64,000 bases of DNA from Sanderia malayensis (lineage: Eukaryota > Cnidaria > Scyphozoa > Semaeostomeae > Pelagiidae): the NCBI GenBank assembly GCA_013076295.1, contig RQOL01000718.1:1240001-1304000 (forward strand). The letters run 5' to 3'. Made by a program: the position numbers and the translations under genes. Positions 9,959 to 21,729 of the stretch are shown in pieces (within the stretch, counting starts at the first letter, position 1; each line of letters starts with the position of its first letter). Under the pieces are notes generated by a model. It was not told where the DNA came from, did not search any database, and was given only the letters and a program-made list of their open reading frames with translations.

Positions 9959-10278
9959 AGACCCATTGTCAATCCACAAAACAGACCCCGTAAGTATGGA
10001 GCCTTCCTGTTGTTTATCAACAAAGCGCCTACGTAGTATACGTAGTTAACACGTATTTCTGTGTCAGAAATTAAAAATCGCGCAGTTACGTAGCTGTCAC
10101 CACCGAATTGGCGAACGAATCCTAAACACTCACCATTTGAAAACATTGGCTCTGTTGGTAGATGCGCGATTTTTAATTTCTGACACGGGAATTCGTGTTA
10201 GCTACGTAGGCGCTTTGTTGATAAACAACAGGAAGGCTCCATACTTACGGGTCTGCTTTGTTGGTTGACAATAGGTCT
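9959..10278. mobile_element. hairpin MITE upstream of P450-A exon 1
   Basis: About 320 bp. The ends agacccattgtcaa… and …ttgacaataggtct are inverted, and the arms stay complementary for about 140 bp (for example gtgtcagaaattaaaaatcgcgca pairs with its complement across the centre). The same element lies at 34,671-34,991 in copy C and, cut short, at 21,300-21,408 in copy B, but not upstream of copy D. It therefore entered after the older A/D split of the array, 75 bp before the P450 start codon. Confidence 0.75.
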
Positions 10279-11112
10279 TTGATTTGCGTTCTGGCACAGA
10301 ATGTAAATCTTTGAAATGCCCTTCAACCGGATGATGCTCAGTGAACCAATGCTTTATTACAGCTTCTTGATTGGCCCTTTAACAAAAGTCTCTTGCGTAA
10401 GAAAATACAAATGACCTACAACTTACTGTTGCTGATTTGTTGAAACAAAACAATAAGTCAGCACCGATTTGTTAAATGAAACAATATAACAATCAGAACA
10501 AATGCTATTTGGCGTGTTCAATGCCCAACCCACCACACCACGCACGAAAGCGAAGCGAAAGTGCGATTGATTTTTAAAATCTTTGTTTGCATAAACAACT
10601 AAATTATTTTCTTCCATAACTTAGGTTCACACGATCGTATTTAAAACTAGCTGTTAACATTGTTAAAATGAGTGCTGCTGTGATGTAACCAGGACTAAAG
10701 CATCTAGCATTTGATTAAATGCACATCAACAAGTTGAAATCTGAAGTCAGGATTTTCTGGACCGGGATTACTTTCAAAAAAACAATAAAACATGATGATG
10801 GTGCAAATGATGATACAATAGTTTTTAAGGCCTACTTCCGCACAGCTTTTCGATTCTGCTTGCAGGCATTCATTGTTATCATTATTTTTATTTATATTGG
10901 GTTGTGATGATGTTACGACGGACTAACATCAAAAGGATCGTTGCTACAGACTAGCAGCACAAGAATTTCAAAAAGAAAACAAAAGTTGATTTTGTTAAAT
11001 GACGCCACCATTACATCATCGCGTGGGTATGAATGAGGGCTCAATTTGCCAGGCCCAACCAAAGTACAGTAGCTTGGCCAAGCGTGCGTGTGTGATAATG
11101 TTGCCCTACAAA

Positions 11113-11800
11113 TTTGTCAAGGTTCTACTTGGCTCTTTTAATCAAGGTAATCCAAAATTTGGAGATACAGCTGGGAAACAATGTGTTTGTAATTCTGTGG
11201 CTGCAATTATTTTTTTCAACAGTGAAAAATGTTGCTCGTTGGAACAGCATAGATCTGGACATACACTTTTTTTTAAATAAGCAACCGCTCAATAAGCAAC
11301 TAGGGCTGGATTGACCCTAACATTAAGCAACTCGAGGGCTCAATTGAATTACTGTTAGCAACTTTCATGTTGTTTGGAAAATGTTTGGTTCTTCTATTTT
11401 TTACGTTGAAGTTCTTGATTAACATGTTTACACTTACTGACTAAGTCTTGTGTTGTAGGCATTACAGTTGATGATTTTGACCCACGAACTTAGGAGTGGT
11501 ACCCGGGGACAGGAGAGGCTGTTATAAGTACAAACCATTTTAAGCAACTTTGAGGGCTAAAATATCCAAAATTTTAAGCAACTTTCAGGGCTGGACCAAA
11601 GTCTAGTTGCTTATTAAAAAAAAAGTGTAGTACTTGATAGAGACGATGAAATTTATAAAAGTTTGAACACAGATAAATTTCTTTCTGTACTTGATATTCC
11701 AAAAAATATTGTTATTCAAAATTCAAAAATAACTTTGCACATGCTTTCAAATATCACAGGAGTACTTTTTGCCCCTCAAAGTTTAGGATTCACTGATCAA
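11113..11800 (+). pseudogene. broken cysteine-protease-like fragment (transposon-borne type)
   Basis: Translated pieces read GSFNQGNPKFGDTAGKQC, then (after a frameshift) RWNSIDLDI, then (after an inserted MITE) VLDRDDEIYKSLNTDKF. The order and spacing resemble a papain-like/C76-type protease domain that I associate with mobile elements of aquatic animals; GKQC would hold the nucleophile. One frameshift and the MITE inactivate it. The family name is from memory and uncertain; that it is a decayed coding fragment is more secure. Confidence 0.45.
11264..11627. mobile_element. MITE with TA target duplication
   Basis: The ends cactttttttt..ataagcaac and gttgcttatt..aaaaagtg are inverted and flanked by TA on both sides, as in Tc1/mariner-type MITEs. 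Removing it rejoins the protease-like reading frame (…DLDI / VLDRDDE…), which supports the boundaries. Internal sequence repeats the phrase 'aagcaact…gagggct'. Confidence 0.7.
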
Positions 11801-12608
11801 GGCTTCCTGCAGCACAGGGATGTTGGCTCGGGATGATTCGCTGACCTTCCACTTTGTTAAACTTGAACGTGAGACTGGGTTGATTTTCGTTTGCCATTTT
11901 ATCATGATTGTATTGTATTACTGAATCATGGAGCAATAGAAGAGTATCTTTTTTGTTTAACATTCTTAAAAATTTACAGGAAAGTAATGGCTTGTTGTCC
12001 ATTGTTATTTTTCCATTTCAGTTCACATAATAGAGTAGGACATATGTAGAACGCAAATCTTAGGATAGTATATCCCTTGTTAATTTTCTTCTTTGACAAA
12101 AACACGGCCTCTGTGCGGCCCTGTCCGCGCAACACAGCTCCGCTCCGCAGCGCAGCTGTGCTGTTCACTTTGGAACTTTGAGCCCAATTACCGGAAACCC
12201 TAAGGCGGGAACCCGAGAATAGGTCAGATCACAGGACCAAACATCCAAAGTATATGTTATCACCATCAAACTAATCTTAGGCAGAAAAATAAACTTAATT
12301 TTAATTTTAATCAATAAATTATCTTCCAAAAAAAGGTAGCTTATAGTTATTAAAAAATAAAATTCTCCAATAAACTAAAGTTATTGGTATGAATATATAT
12401 TATTATATTACTACTCTGAGTCAACCCCATTACCGTGCAATGTATGAAGTCCACAGCTTTTGTAGTTAAAACATCAGAGTTTGAAGCACACAATGCTTCA
12501 TTAAATAACGAAATCACATGCGTTGAAAGGTGAAAAACAAAAAGGTTTATAGAAGAGCAACGAAATCGAATTGTAGTTAATACAAGATTGATAATTATTA
12601 CAGCAACT

Positions 12609-13718
12609 CAGTAGCGGATCCAGAGGGGTGCGAAGGGTGCTTGAGCACCGGTCAGATTTTTTGGTCACTCTTGAGGACCAGTTCATGCATATAAATGATA
12701 ATAATCACTGCAGTCTAAAAATATTATTTGGGTATTATCAAACTGTGAGCCACATCTACGCTCCTCTTTCACGGTAATGTCTTTCTGCACTGTTGCCGTG
12801 TATTTATCGGAACAGACTATTCCGGAGAGTTGAGATGCCAGCCAATCAGTATTCGATTTGAAAGTTCCAAGGGCCAATGAAATTTAGCGCTGTCGCTAAA
12901 TTCCGAGCACCGGTCGGGGAGTAAAATACCCATAGTGAAATGGAGAATTGGCCAATCAGCTGCATTTTGACCGGTGCTCAACGTCATCGTGAGGGGTGCT
13001 CAACGTCACCAGAGCACCGGTCAGAATGGTACGGGGGTCCATTCTCACAAAATAACGGGGGTTAGTCCTTCAGAAAAGCACATGTGTGCATGTAGCATGT
13101 GGAGGTCTGACATTATAACAACATGGCTGATGTATTTTGACAAATAATCCTGCCACATTAGAAATCAACAGAATGAAATCTCTAACTGTACGAGAACTAT
13201 ACAGAAAAAGAACAGAACTGTGTAAAGGAAGCAGAATAGACAGTTTTGCGGAACTTAAATTATCTTTTATCGATAAAAGTTCAGCGGATGGCCTAAAACC
13301 AATAAGGTAGTATGCTAAATGTCACGTTGAACAATGTAAATTGTGCAAATTGTGCTTGATTTATTATAATGAATGATTGATTAATTCATTACTTTTTTCT
13401 CTGTTTGTTTACATATTGACATGTTTTTGTTATTTTCATTATCATATTCATCTTGACAGCAAGAAATGTTATATATTTCTGCACGCTTGTACCTCCAAGG
13501 ACGATTACTTGTTGATATTTTAAACAGTTGGTATTGAGAATTAACTTAATAGGCTGCAGACTTTCCTTCAGAGCTATTGCGGGCTATTGCTCAACTCGCA
13601 TGGCTTGAAGTCCTCTGGTTTTGTTTTATTTCTTGGGTGTGGCAAAATTGGGGGTAGCTAAAATGGGTGTGGTTATACAATTGAGCACCGGTCAGATAAA
13701 ATCCTGGATCCGCCCCTG
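12609..13718. mobile_element. 1.1-kb non-autonomous element with 5-bp target duplication
   Basis: Starts cagtagcggatccagaggg and ends tggatccgcccctg, with caact repeated at 12,604-12,608 and 13,719-13,723. Copies B, C and D have the uninterrupted sequence cagcaactgtac. 'gagcaccggtcag' recurs several times inside (about 12,640, 13,010 and 13,682). No coding capacity. Confidence 0.75.
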
Positions 13719-13816
13719 CAACTGTACATTATATTGCAATACAGACCATTACATTAAATATGCATAATTACAGCAGTAAATAAGGTGTTCTTTCATGGCC
13801 TTTATTCGTTTGTTGA

Positions 13817-14581
13817 TTAAGTTTGGCACATCAGATTCTTTGCAGAATTATTGTCAAACTTTGGCTCCACAGGATGATCAAAATTGTGCTCCTCCGTAGT
13901 GCCGCCATCCCCAGCCCGGTGCGCCATAGGAGATGATGAAATCGAGATCCTTTTCAGCAAGTAGATCTCCTCTCGAGCGGGCCCTTTAGACGAGAATTTG
14001 CCCTGCTTACCGTTAACAGAGTCTGGTCTTTGGGATGCACTGGAACCATTCTTCGAGCCAGCACTACCATCAGAGCCATCCCCATCGGGTGAGCCATTCA
14101 GCTCATGCGCGCTGTAGGTAGTTTCGTTAACAGGTACAGCGCCACCGTCACCAATGTTGTGGAACCTCTGCGCCACAAATGCGTACATCTTTGGCGCAAA
14201 CATACAGCCGATGTATGTGAAGGCCCACACGTCGACAGTGAAAGCCATGACAACAGCCTTGTAGGTACCCACGACGAACTTGAACGTGGGTATGAATGCA
14301 ACAACAATGATGGTCAGCGCCATTGTTGTGAAGCTGAGAAACTTTGGCTCGTTGTACGGGTGTTCATCATTGCGTTCCCAAAACGAGACCAGCGTGGCCG
14401 AGACGAGAGTGAGGCAAGGCACGGCCACGCATACCAAGCGACTCGTAGCCAGGTCAACCTTGCATTCGAGTATGATCTGCGTTCCATCTGACGACGGGAA
14501 CAATTCCATGCGCACTGGATCCAACTTCAACCAGATAAGCACGCATGCGAGCTGCACCAAATGCAGAAGGGCTATCACCAT
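13817..14581 (-). pseudogene. class C GPCR 3' fragment A'
   Basis: Nearly identical to the last 255 codons of the full receptor at 48,970-51,877: part of the 7TM domain (LVQLACVLIWLKLDPVRMEL to TYIGCMFAPKMYAFVAQR) plus the Ser/Gly-rich tail ending AKNLMCQT. The frame is open. Homology stops abruptly at gctatcaccat (14,581), where it is joined to unrelated P450 3'-flank sequence. It lacks the ligand-binding domain, Cys-rich domain and first helices, so it cannot be a receptor. It is a by-product of the tandem duplication. Confidence 0.88.
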
Positions 14582-15177
14582 TTTCAAGGGTTATAATCAA
14601 ACCTTACATGAAGCAAGTCAAAATCAAAAGAGAGAGGGCACACCAATTACAACACTATAAACTTTTAATTATTTGTGAGGGTTAAGTAGCACATCCACGT
14701 TGCTTCAAGTATAAAAATATCAGCTAATTTATTTCAAAACTTGAAATGAGCCCTTTTAGTAAACTGCATTCCAAAAACTAATCTATTCTTAGCCGTCCAT
14801 CCAATCTAAAGATAGCTTCACTAAAAGTTTGAAACTAACTTGCACATGTATTTTTCTTTCAATTTATTGATGACCATGAAAAGAAAAATGACATTGACCG
14901 CAACCGAAATGTCAAATTTGTCCATGGACAAAGGCTTAAATCTGAAACACTAAATGTAAATCAAGGGTTTGTTGAATAACAAACAGTGCCAGGCCATTAA
15001 ACAGTGAAACAAGGCAACTGAACTTTTCTAATTCCGCTTTTTTTATTAACTTTGGTGCATTTAAACTCAGTATAAAGTCATGTATAGCGCTAACAACTTG
15101 CTCTGCACTAATCCAGTGAATATTTTTGTCTTGATATTTGAAGCACAGTTTAGATCTAATGATGATCAATTTTATTG

Positions 15178-15277
15178 ACTGAGTCACGCTTATCGCTTAT
15201 TGAAACAATTTCTGCAGCCAGCTTTTCTTGCTGTTCAGCATTCGTTCCCAAATGATACAGCAACCATGACAGAACTA
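15178..15277 (-). pseudogene. orphan P450 exon-5 fragment (spacer A/B)
   Basis: 100 bp that match P450 exon 5 (encoding SVVLSWLLYHLGTNAEQQ… region), closer to copy A than to B-D (aatttctgcagccagctttt). No other P450 exon flanks it. Copies lie at 28,558-28,657 and 42,231-42,330. It is a relic of an earlier rearrangement and not part of a working gene. Confidence 0.85.
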
Positions 15278-15599
15278 ATGTTTAATTATATTATAAACTC
15301 CGACATTATTTCGATTTGGTATTCGGTTTGTAAAATACTACTTGCTTCTTTCTGTTTTAATTTGTTGGAAAATGTTGACATTACATTACAAAAGTATATA
15401 CCAAACACTCTATTCTATTGTGTGCTTTCTGTTTCGAAAATGCAAGGCAAAATTGGTTGACTGAGAATAAATATAAGCATAGATGTATAAAATATCCATG
15501 ATGTATAAACAATACGAAATAGTCACTTCGTGAAAATATAATATAGGTCAGGTTTGGTCACTAGTTGGTCAGGGAACAAAATAATGATTGAATTGAGTT

Positions 15600-16116
15600 C
15601 AGTGGCGCAGATACAGGGGGGGGGGGGCATGGGGGGCGACCTCTTCCAGTATCGTCAGCTCACGATGAACGAGCTTTCAGCTGCTTAGTCAAGACGTATC
15701 TCCGAAGTACCATGAATGAAGAGCGTCTTTCAAACTTGGCGTGTGGATCTCCATCAATCGCGTAGCAATGGCAAACTTGATGTTAAGAAAGATACAAGAA
15801 CCCCTTCTTGAAGCAAAAACAAGAAAACTTTTCAATTAAACTATTCATCAATTTGTTTTCGATGTTCTATTTTGGTTTTTGTTCTGTTGTAACCTTTTGA
15901 AAATGATAATCACCAAAACATTTCATTTCCCGATTCGTGTTTTTCTCAACTGTCATCTTTCATGTTTAAACTCTGTGTATATTCAGAAACGTCTTATCGA
16001 ACAATTACCTAAATTCGGGCGTGCCCTTGTTGACACGCCCAAAAGACACACCTTTTTGTCGGAAAATTTTGGTCTTTGCCCCACCGCTAAGCTAAATACT
16101 TCTATCTACGCCACTG
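15600..16116. mobile_element. hAT-like MITE (spacer A/B)
   Basis: Ends cagtggcgcagatacag and atctacgccactg are inverted; 8-bp duplication attgagtt at 15,592-15,599 and 16,117-16,124. A G-run follows the left end. The same insertion is in the other two spacers, so it predates the array's last duplications. Confidence 0.85.
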
Positions 16117-16804
16117 ATTGAGTTGAGTGAGGGCCTAACACCGGCAAATCTAAGTAAAGAGCAAAGATACTCACCCCGGGTTGCATTTCAACTTTATTCA
16201 ATTCATGTTGTCTTCAACGTTTGGCACTGTACAAACTTGTCGGTCAACCATATATTTGCACATCCATCCATGTCAAAAACATCAAGACAGACAGGCCTTC
16301 CAAATTCCTCCTCTCCACGTTTTCTCGTGTAATGCAAAAAGAAAGAAAGAAGAAGCGAGTGCAATGCAAGCGCTGTGCTCATGATGATGTCAGCAAATCT
16401 TTATCCGCCTGCGCAGTGCGCAAAGGTTATGAAAAGAGACATCAAAATTTGAGTTTTCAGCAGATCTTGGTCTACAATCAGTATCTACAACAGTTCCAGC
16501 AAATACACAAAAAATAATTAATTTATGTTGAAGACGAGTAAAACTCCAAACAACATGTATCTATATTATTTAAAAGTACAGAAATGTAATCATTTGATTG
16601 CTTTGTACAATTTGTGTTCAGTCGATTCATTAAGGTTTAACTCAACAGTATAACACGAGATATAAAATGTTAAGTACGTGTAGCATTGTAAAGTATATAA
16701 AATTACGTTATGGCAATACAGAACAATATTTACCAGTTTTGTTACATAATTCGGTCGCTAAGTCCAAATAGTATCTTCCAACGTTCAGTGAAATGACCTG
16801 CAGT

Positions 16805-19800
16805 TCATCTGTCAATAAACTGAAAGCTAAGTTGTTCCATTGGTCTGCGAACAAGGTTCAACATTCCAGATTGCTTCTTTCCAACGTATTTGATTTTGAA
16901 CCTTTTCAATGCCTATGAAAGATCACATTTAGTCAATTAAACAAAATCAAAGCTCAATATATCTTGGGCCATGGAGCTTTGAAAAATCAAACTTTAACCA
17001 TGGCTAAAGCAAACCAAAATCGGATGACAATATTAATTGAGAAAACTGATGGCAATACAATCGAAAACAAGAAGCAAAGCATGGAAGAACCAACAGCAAA
17101 TAATACATTAGTTAGCAGATAATTCAACGAAAAGTTGTTGAATCCTACAAAAAGATCTTTAACTCACTTTATTTTTCAGGGTATTGTATTGTCTTGGAAT
17201 AGTATGACTTAAAAACTACTGTTAACGTTTTATTCTTAATAAGTTATTTAGATTTTCTTAGGAAATAACATCCTGATAATATTTTATAGATTTAAAACTT
17301 TAGGTTTTGAAAGGGAAGACATAAAGCAATGGCAAAAGCAAGGTACCATCGTTAAAGCGCAACAAAGCATACACTAGTACAAGGGCGCTTAAAATTGGGC
17401 AACTTACGTTATACAGAAAAACCTGTATTTCAGCCTCGGCAACCCTTCTTCCTAAAAATAAAAAATAACATGTATTTTACATAAAAAAAAACAACTAATA
17501 ACTGGAGGGAAGATTTATACCGCAGAAGAAGAAGTCGAAGAGAGTATAATTTCCCTCTATTTCCATCTCGTAATGTGTAGTTCATTAAAAGAGAGGTTCT
17601 CTGTTGCATTGAGGTAATAGGAGATACAAAGATACTCAAAATGACATCACATCGATGATGGTAAGACACTCGTTGATCTGTTAACTGTACTAACCGACAC
17701 AAGATCTTGCACCGTATCCAAACGGGAGGGTTGAGAATGGGTTGACGTCTACGTCATGCTTCGAGCCTCGCAGCCATCTCTCTGGCTCAAATTTCTCAGC
17801 ATTGGGGTAACCTTTTCATCATTACTCATCACCCAATTGCTCAATAGAACTATGGTCTAGGTTAAAAAAAAGATGATTCGTTTTGTATGTTTGATGTTGA
17901 TATATGAATTTGTAAAATTAATCGAATTAGATTAGTTTCTGGTATTTAAATATTAGAAGCTAGATGTAAATATATTCGATTTAAAATAAGATGAGAAAGA
18001 AAAAAAGAAAAGTTATTATTAAATGAATAACCAGAACAAATATAACATCAAATCGCAAAGAAAAAAGCAAGAAACCCGGAGTACAATAAAGGTTATGCAA
18101 AAATAATGGATAAGTCAAATGATGCAAAATATTCCTGAAACTTACATCTTTTGGTAAGAGGTAGCCACCCACTTCGAGGTCTGTTTCCAAAACCCGTTCA
18201 ATTGATGGTGCAACTGGTTGCAACCTGGAAGAGCACAAATGACAAAGCTGGCAATCAATAAAACATGATGTTTGAAAGTGTGATGGTTGGTGTGTACTGC
18301 ATCCACTATAGATTTTACATCCATAAATGGCTAGACAATAACTTTGCAGGTATGTACAAGGGTGCAAAATTGGGTTTGGGGGTCAAATTCATGGCAATGT
18401 AGGGTGTGGAAGTGCAACCCCCCGCCCAACAAAATGTTTATAACTCAATCTCAGTTGCCATTTTTAGTGATAAATCAGGCAGTTTTTATTGTATCGTGAG
18501 GCCTCATTGATTGAATTATGACAATTTTAAAATGTTCTGATCAAAAGTTCAGTTCCTCGGGGAAAACTTCAGTACACAACATTGAACAATGCAGTTCAGT
18601 TCAACTGCACACAACACTCAAAAATTTGCATTTGCACCACTGGGCATTTGAATACCTAGGAATGCCTTGAAAATATACATAAAACAGAAGTATACCATAT
18701 ACTTAAAATATACATGAAACATGAAGTACCTGGCTGATTCTTTGATGAATGCCCTTAAGTACGGCATTTGTTGAAACAATGGTGCATCCACAACTGAGTC
18801 ACGTTATCGCTTATTGAAACAACTTCTGCAGCCAGCTTCTCTTGCTGTTTCAGCATTTGTTCCCAAATGATACAGCAACCAGGAAAGAACTACTGAAGTC
18901 TGTGGATTAAGAAAACAGCATGGGTTACTAACAGCCATGTGTCACTAAGAGAATACACCTATTGAAGGCAGTGATGGGACTGGATAGCAGCATAGGACAA
19001 TACACATAAGCATAGAGTTACATTTTCTCTTGGGGATGCTCAAGTGGAATGTTTTCTTTTAAATAGTTTACAATAGAATGTCAGTGTTGGCTTACAATAG
19101 GGTGTCAATCATCTCTAAAGTTGTGAAAATTGGTGTGGGATATTTATTTCCAAAAGAAATATCTAATGCATACAATGATAGATCAGAATGAATCGTTATT
19201 TTTTTCACAACCGAATCTATACCTGTTATAATACGTTTCTCACCCTCATAAACTAAATAAAACATCAAACTAAACATTTAATCCTTTATAGTGCAAATGA
19301 ACTGCCTCATAGTACTCATTTAACTGAGTTTACAAACTCCAAATGAAAAAAATATGCCACAGTTTCCGTGAATTGTTGAACTAAAGACCTTGAACGACGG
19401 CAACAAAACATTGACTTGATAAAAAGAATTCAGACATAAAAAATTAGCTTAAAACAAAATCTCTTGCTCACCGTATCTTTACCAGCAGACAATGCATCAA
19501 CAGCATGGACAATGCATTCTTTCTCATCCATGCCATCTTCTGAGAGCAAGTAGAACACAAACGATTTCCCTGGAAAAGTGGGAAAATATCAATATATTAC
19601 ACAATACATGTCTGTTTACAAAAAGCGGAACAAGTGCCATCTTTACCCACCCAAAAGGGACAACTAAAATATGGATAATGACTTCCCAGCAGCATAAGTT
19701 CTGGTGAATGCTTTAATAAAAGACAAATCAAATGCAGGTTCCGAAGAGGTTTAATAAAGATGGGGGCTTAATAGAGCTATTCTATTCAATGTGCAGAAAG

Positions 19801-21220
19801 TTGCCAGCTATCTGAATATTTCTGCATGCAATAACGTACGTATTGTTTCTGCAACTTCAGTTCCGTTTGCATCAGCTTCGTGAATTTGTTTAACAATGTT
19901 GCTTATCATGTCAAAGCCGACAGAATGTATCACTCCAAGACTTCTTTCAAACTCCCTATACTGGATCTTTTAAAATGCTTGCGCCACTTCATTAACGAAA
20001 ATTCTGTTAAATTTGTCATGAAATAATCAACTGCTTTTAGGAACTCTAATGCTTTCTCATTGGCAGTATCCTCTAGCAGTCCACTCCTCTGACCATATGA
20101 AAACACCCCCATACCTGGAAAATAATTGTGTACATCATAGTTGGTGCGAATTTGCTACAAGTACTGACAAGGTTGAATTAAAAATTGAAAACATTCTAGA
20201 TTTATACCAATCATCTCCTGGCATACATACTTTCAATAGCCCATTTTGATAGCAATGGTTCCACATCTTCAATCAACCCAGTGGAGTCTCTATTGGCTTC
20301 AATCAAATTCACTGCATCACAAGCGACATGATCAATGTATCATAATACTGCTTCAGTTTTACAGGTTTCAGCAGTTGTTTGCCGATTATCTTTCTCAATT
20401 TCCCCCAGTCTTCACCTTGCCTGAAACAAAGAAAATAATACAGCAAATTATAAAACAGGAGAAAAGGAAAAAAAATGACAACCAAGTATAAGACCTCTAA
20501 TACAACTAAAGTAAAACTCATTTATAATAGAAACATTATTAGAAATAGACTTATTCTTTTAAGAAACCAGCAGGTTAAATACTCCAGTCTTTCTTCACAT
20601 CAGAACATTTAAGAGCTCCACTTTCTAACGAGTTTCTTACAATTTTTATCGTCATTCCAAAAAATTATGCGAGCAGGTACAATTCTTTAAATTGGCATGT
20701 TAATCACTGCGTGTTTATAGACAAGACGTAAAAATAAAAATGAATTTACTTACAAGTCCACAAGGCTGGGAGGCAAATTTGTTTTTTGTCTTTGTTCAAA
20801 CAGTGCGGAAAGCGCAGTAAATTTTCTTAGCGGCCATTTCGTCTCTGCTCTGTAAACTTTTTCAGCCATGTCAGGATCCGAGATAATGACATATTTATTG
20901 CCAAATATGTTTTCAAGAAAAATTGGGCCATATTTTTTCGCAAATACAGCCTCTGTCTCAAAACGTCTTCCAATGCCGTTTTTTAATTGCATGCGAAGGG
21001 AAAGAAATAAACCAGGAGTTGGTAGCTCATCAATATGGCGTAATTTTGGCGAGACGGTGTCATCATGGATCGGTTGTTGGTCGATGCTTGGATTTGCTGT
21101 TGAGGATGAAGAATGTCTTAACATGGCCAACATCCATGGTTGCTTAATGGCAGGCAATATTCGAGTGTGCACATGCACACTTGAATGTTGTATCTTTTGC
21201 AATGGACGTAGCAAAGACAT
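16805..21220 (-). pseudogene. mitochondrial-type cytochrome P450, copy B (several frameshifts)
   Basis: Nine exons: 20754-21220, 20231-20420, 19840-20114, 19472-19569, 18730-18899, 18146-18224, 17695-17856, 17408-17451, 16805-16912. An unbroken version would encode 531 residues, the usual size. Motifs present: presequence, AGKDTT (340-345), ExxR ESAR (398-401), haem loop FGYGARSC with Cys480, and a C-terminus LSFQFIDR before the stop. Compared with copy C, exon 2 lacks one A, exon 3 lacks one G (GGG to GG), exon 5 has one added and one missing base, and exon 7, which holds the haem loop, lacks one base (ggtagacc to ggtaacc). Five lesions make a pseudogene likely, although several lie in homopolymers and could be consensus errors. 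Confidence 0.8.
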
Positions 21221-21299
21221 TTTAGCAACGCCTTGTAGATTTGACCTCCTTTCTTCAATCAAGGAAAGGGAATGATTAATTTAATTGTCAACTGAAAAA

Positions 21300-21408
21300 A
21301 GACCCATTGTCAATCCACAAAACAGACCCCGTAAGTATGGAGCCTTCCTGTTGTTTATCAACAAAGCGCCTACGTAGTATACGTAGTTAACACGTATTTC
21401 TGGGATCT
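21300..21408. mobile_element. truncated hairpin MITE upstream of P450-B
   Basis: Left arm of the 320-bp hairpin MITE seen whole in copies A and C. The centre and right arm (about 212 bp) are deleted between cacgtatttctg and ggatctttaatt. Hairpins are deletion-prone in replication, which would explain the loss. Confidence 0.75.
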
Positions 21409-21729
21409 TTAATTTTCTTCTTTGGAACAAAAACAAAACACGGCCTCTGTATGGCCCCTGTCCGCTCCGCAGCGCAGCTGTGCTGTTCACTTTGGAGCTT
21501 TTAGCCCAATTACCGGAAACCCTAAGGCGGGAACCCGAGAATAGGTCAGATCACAGGACCAAACATCCGAAGTATATGTTATCACCATCAAACTAATCTT
21601 AGGCAGAAAAATAAACTTAATTTTAATTTTAATCAATAAATTATCTTCCAAAAAAAGGTAGCTTATAGTTATTAAAAAATAAAATTCTCCAATAAACTAA
21701 AGTTATAGGTATGAATATATATTATTATA

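Larger units (their letters stand above)
10279..12085. other. insertion specific to the copy-A upstream region, built of older element pieces
   Basis: The sequence between …gacaataggtcttt and …ttaattttcttctttgac is missing from copies B-D. It contains 10,645-10,900, which matches parts of the B/C insert (21,728-21,800 joined to 22,152-22,320), and a broken protease-like coding fragment split by a MITE. Nothing else in it was recognised. Confidence 0.55.
14582..16804. other. intergenic spacer between GPCR fragment A' and P450-B
   Basis: This spacer recurs at 27,958-30,122 and 41,634-43,791. It is P450 3' flank containing an orphan P450 exon-5 fragment and a hAT-like MITE. An open frame of about 76 conserved codons near 16,290-16,517 (basic, …QFQQIHKK end) persists in all three copies, but its upstream part changes with a small deletion, so I do not call it a gene. 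Confidence 0.6.

Noticed and set aside
14105..14491. Frame antisense to the GPCR fragment, repeated in the other copies
   Set aside because: It is a shadow of the receptor's reading frame, whose GC-rich codons leave the opposite strand open.
16221..16517. Small conserved frame in the P450 spacer, also at 29,556-29,885 and 43,225-43,554
   Set aside because: The conservation is expected from recent duplication, and the N-terminal part changes with a small indel; no domain.
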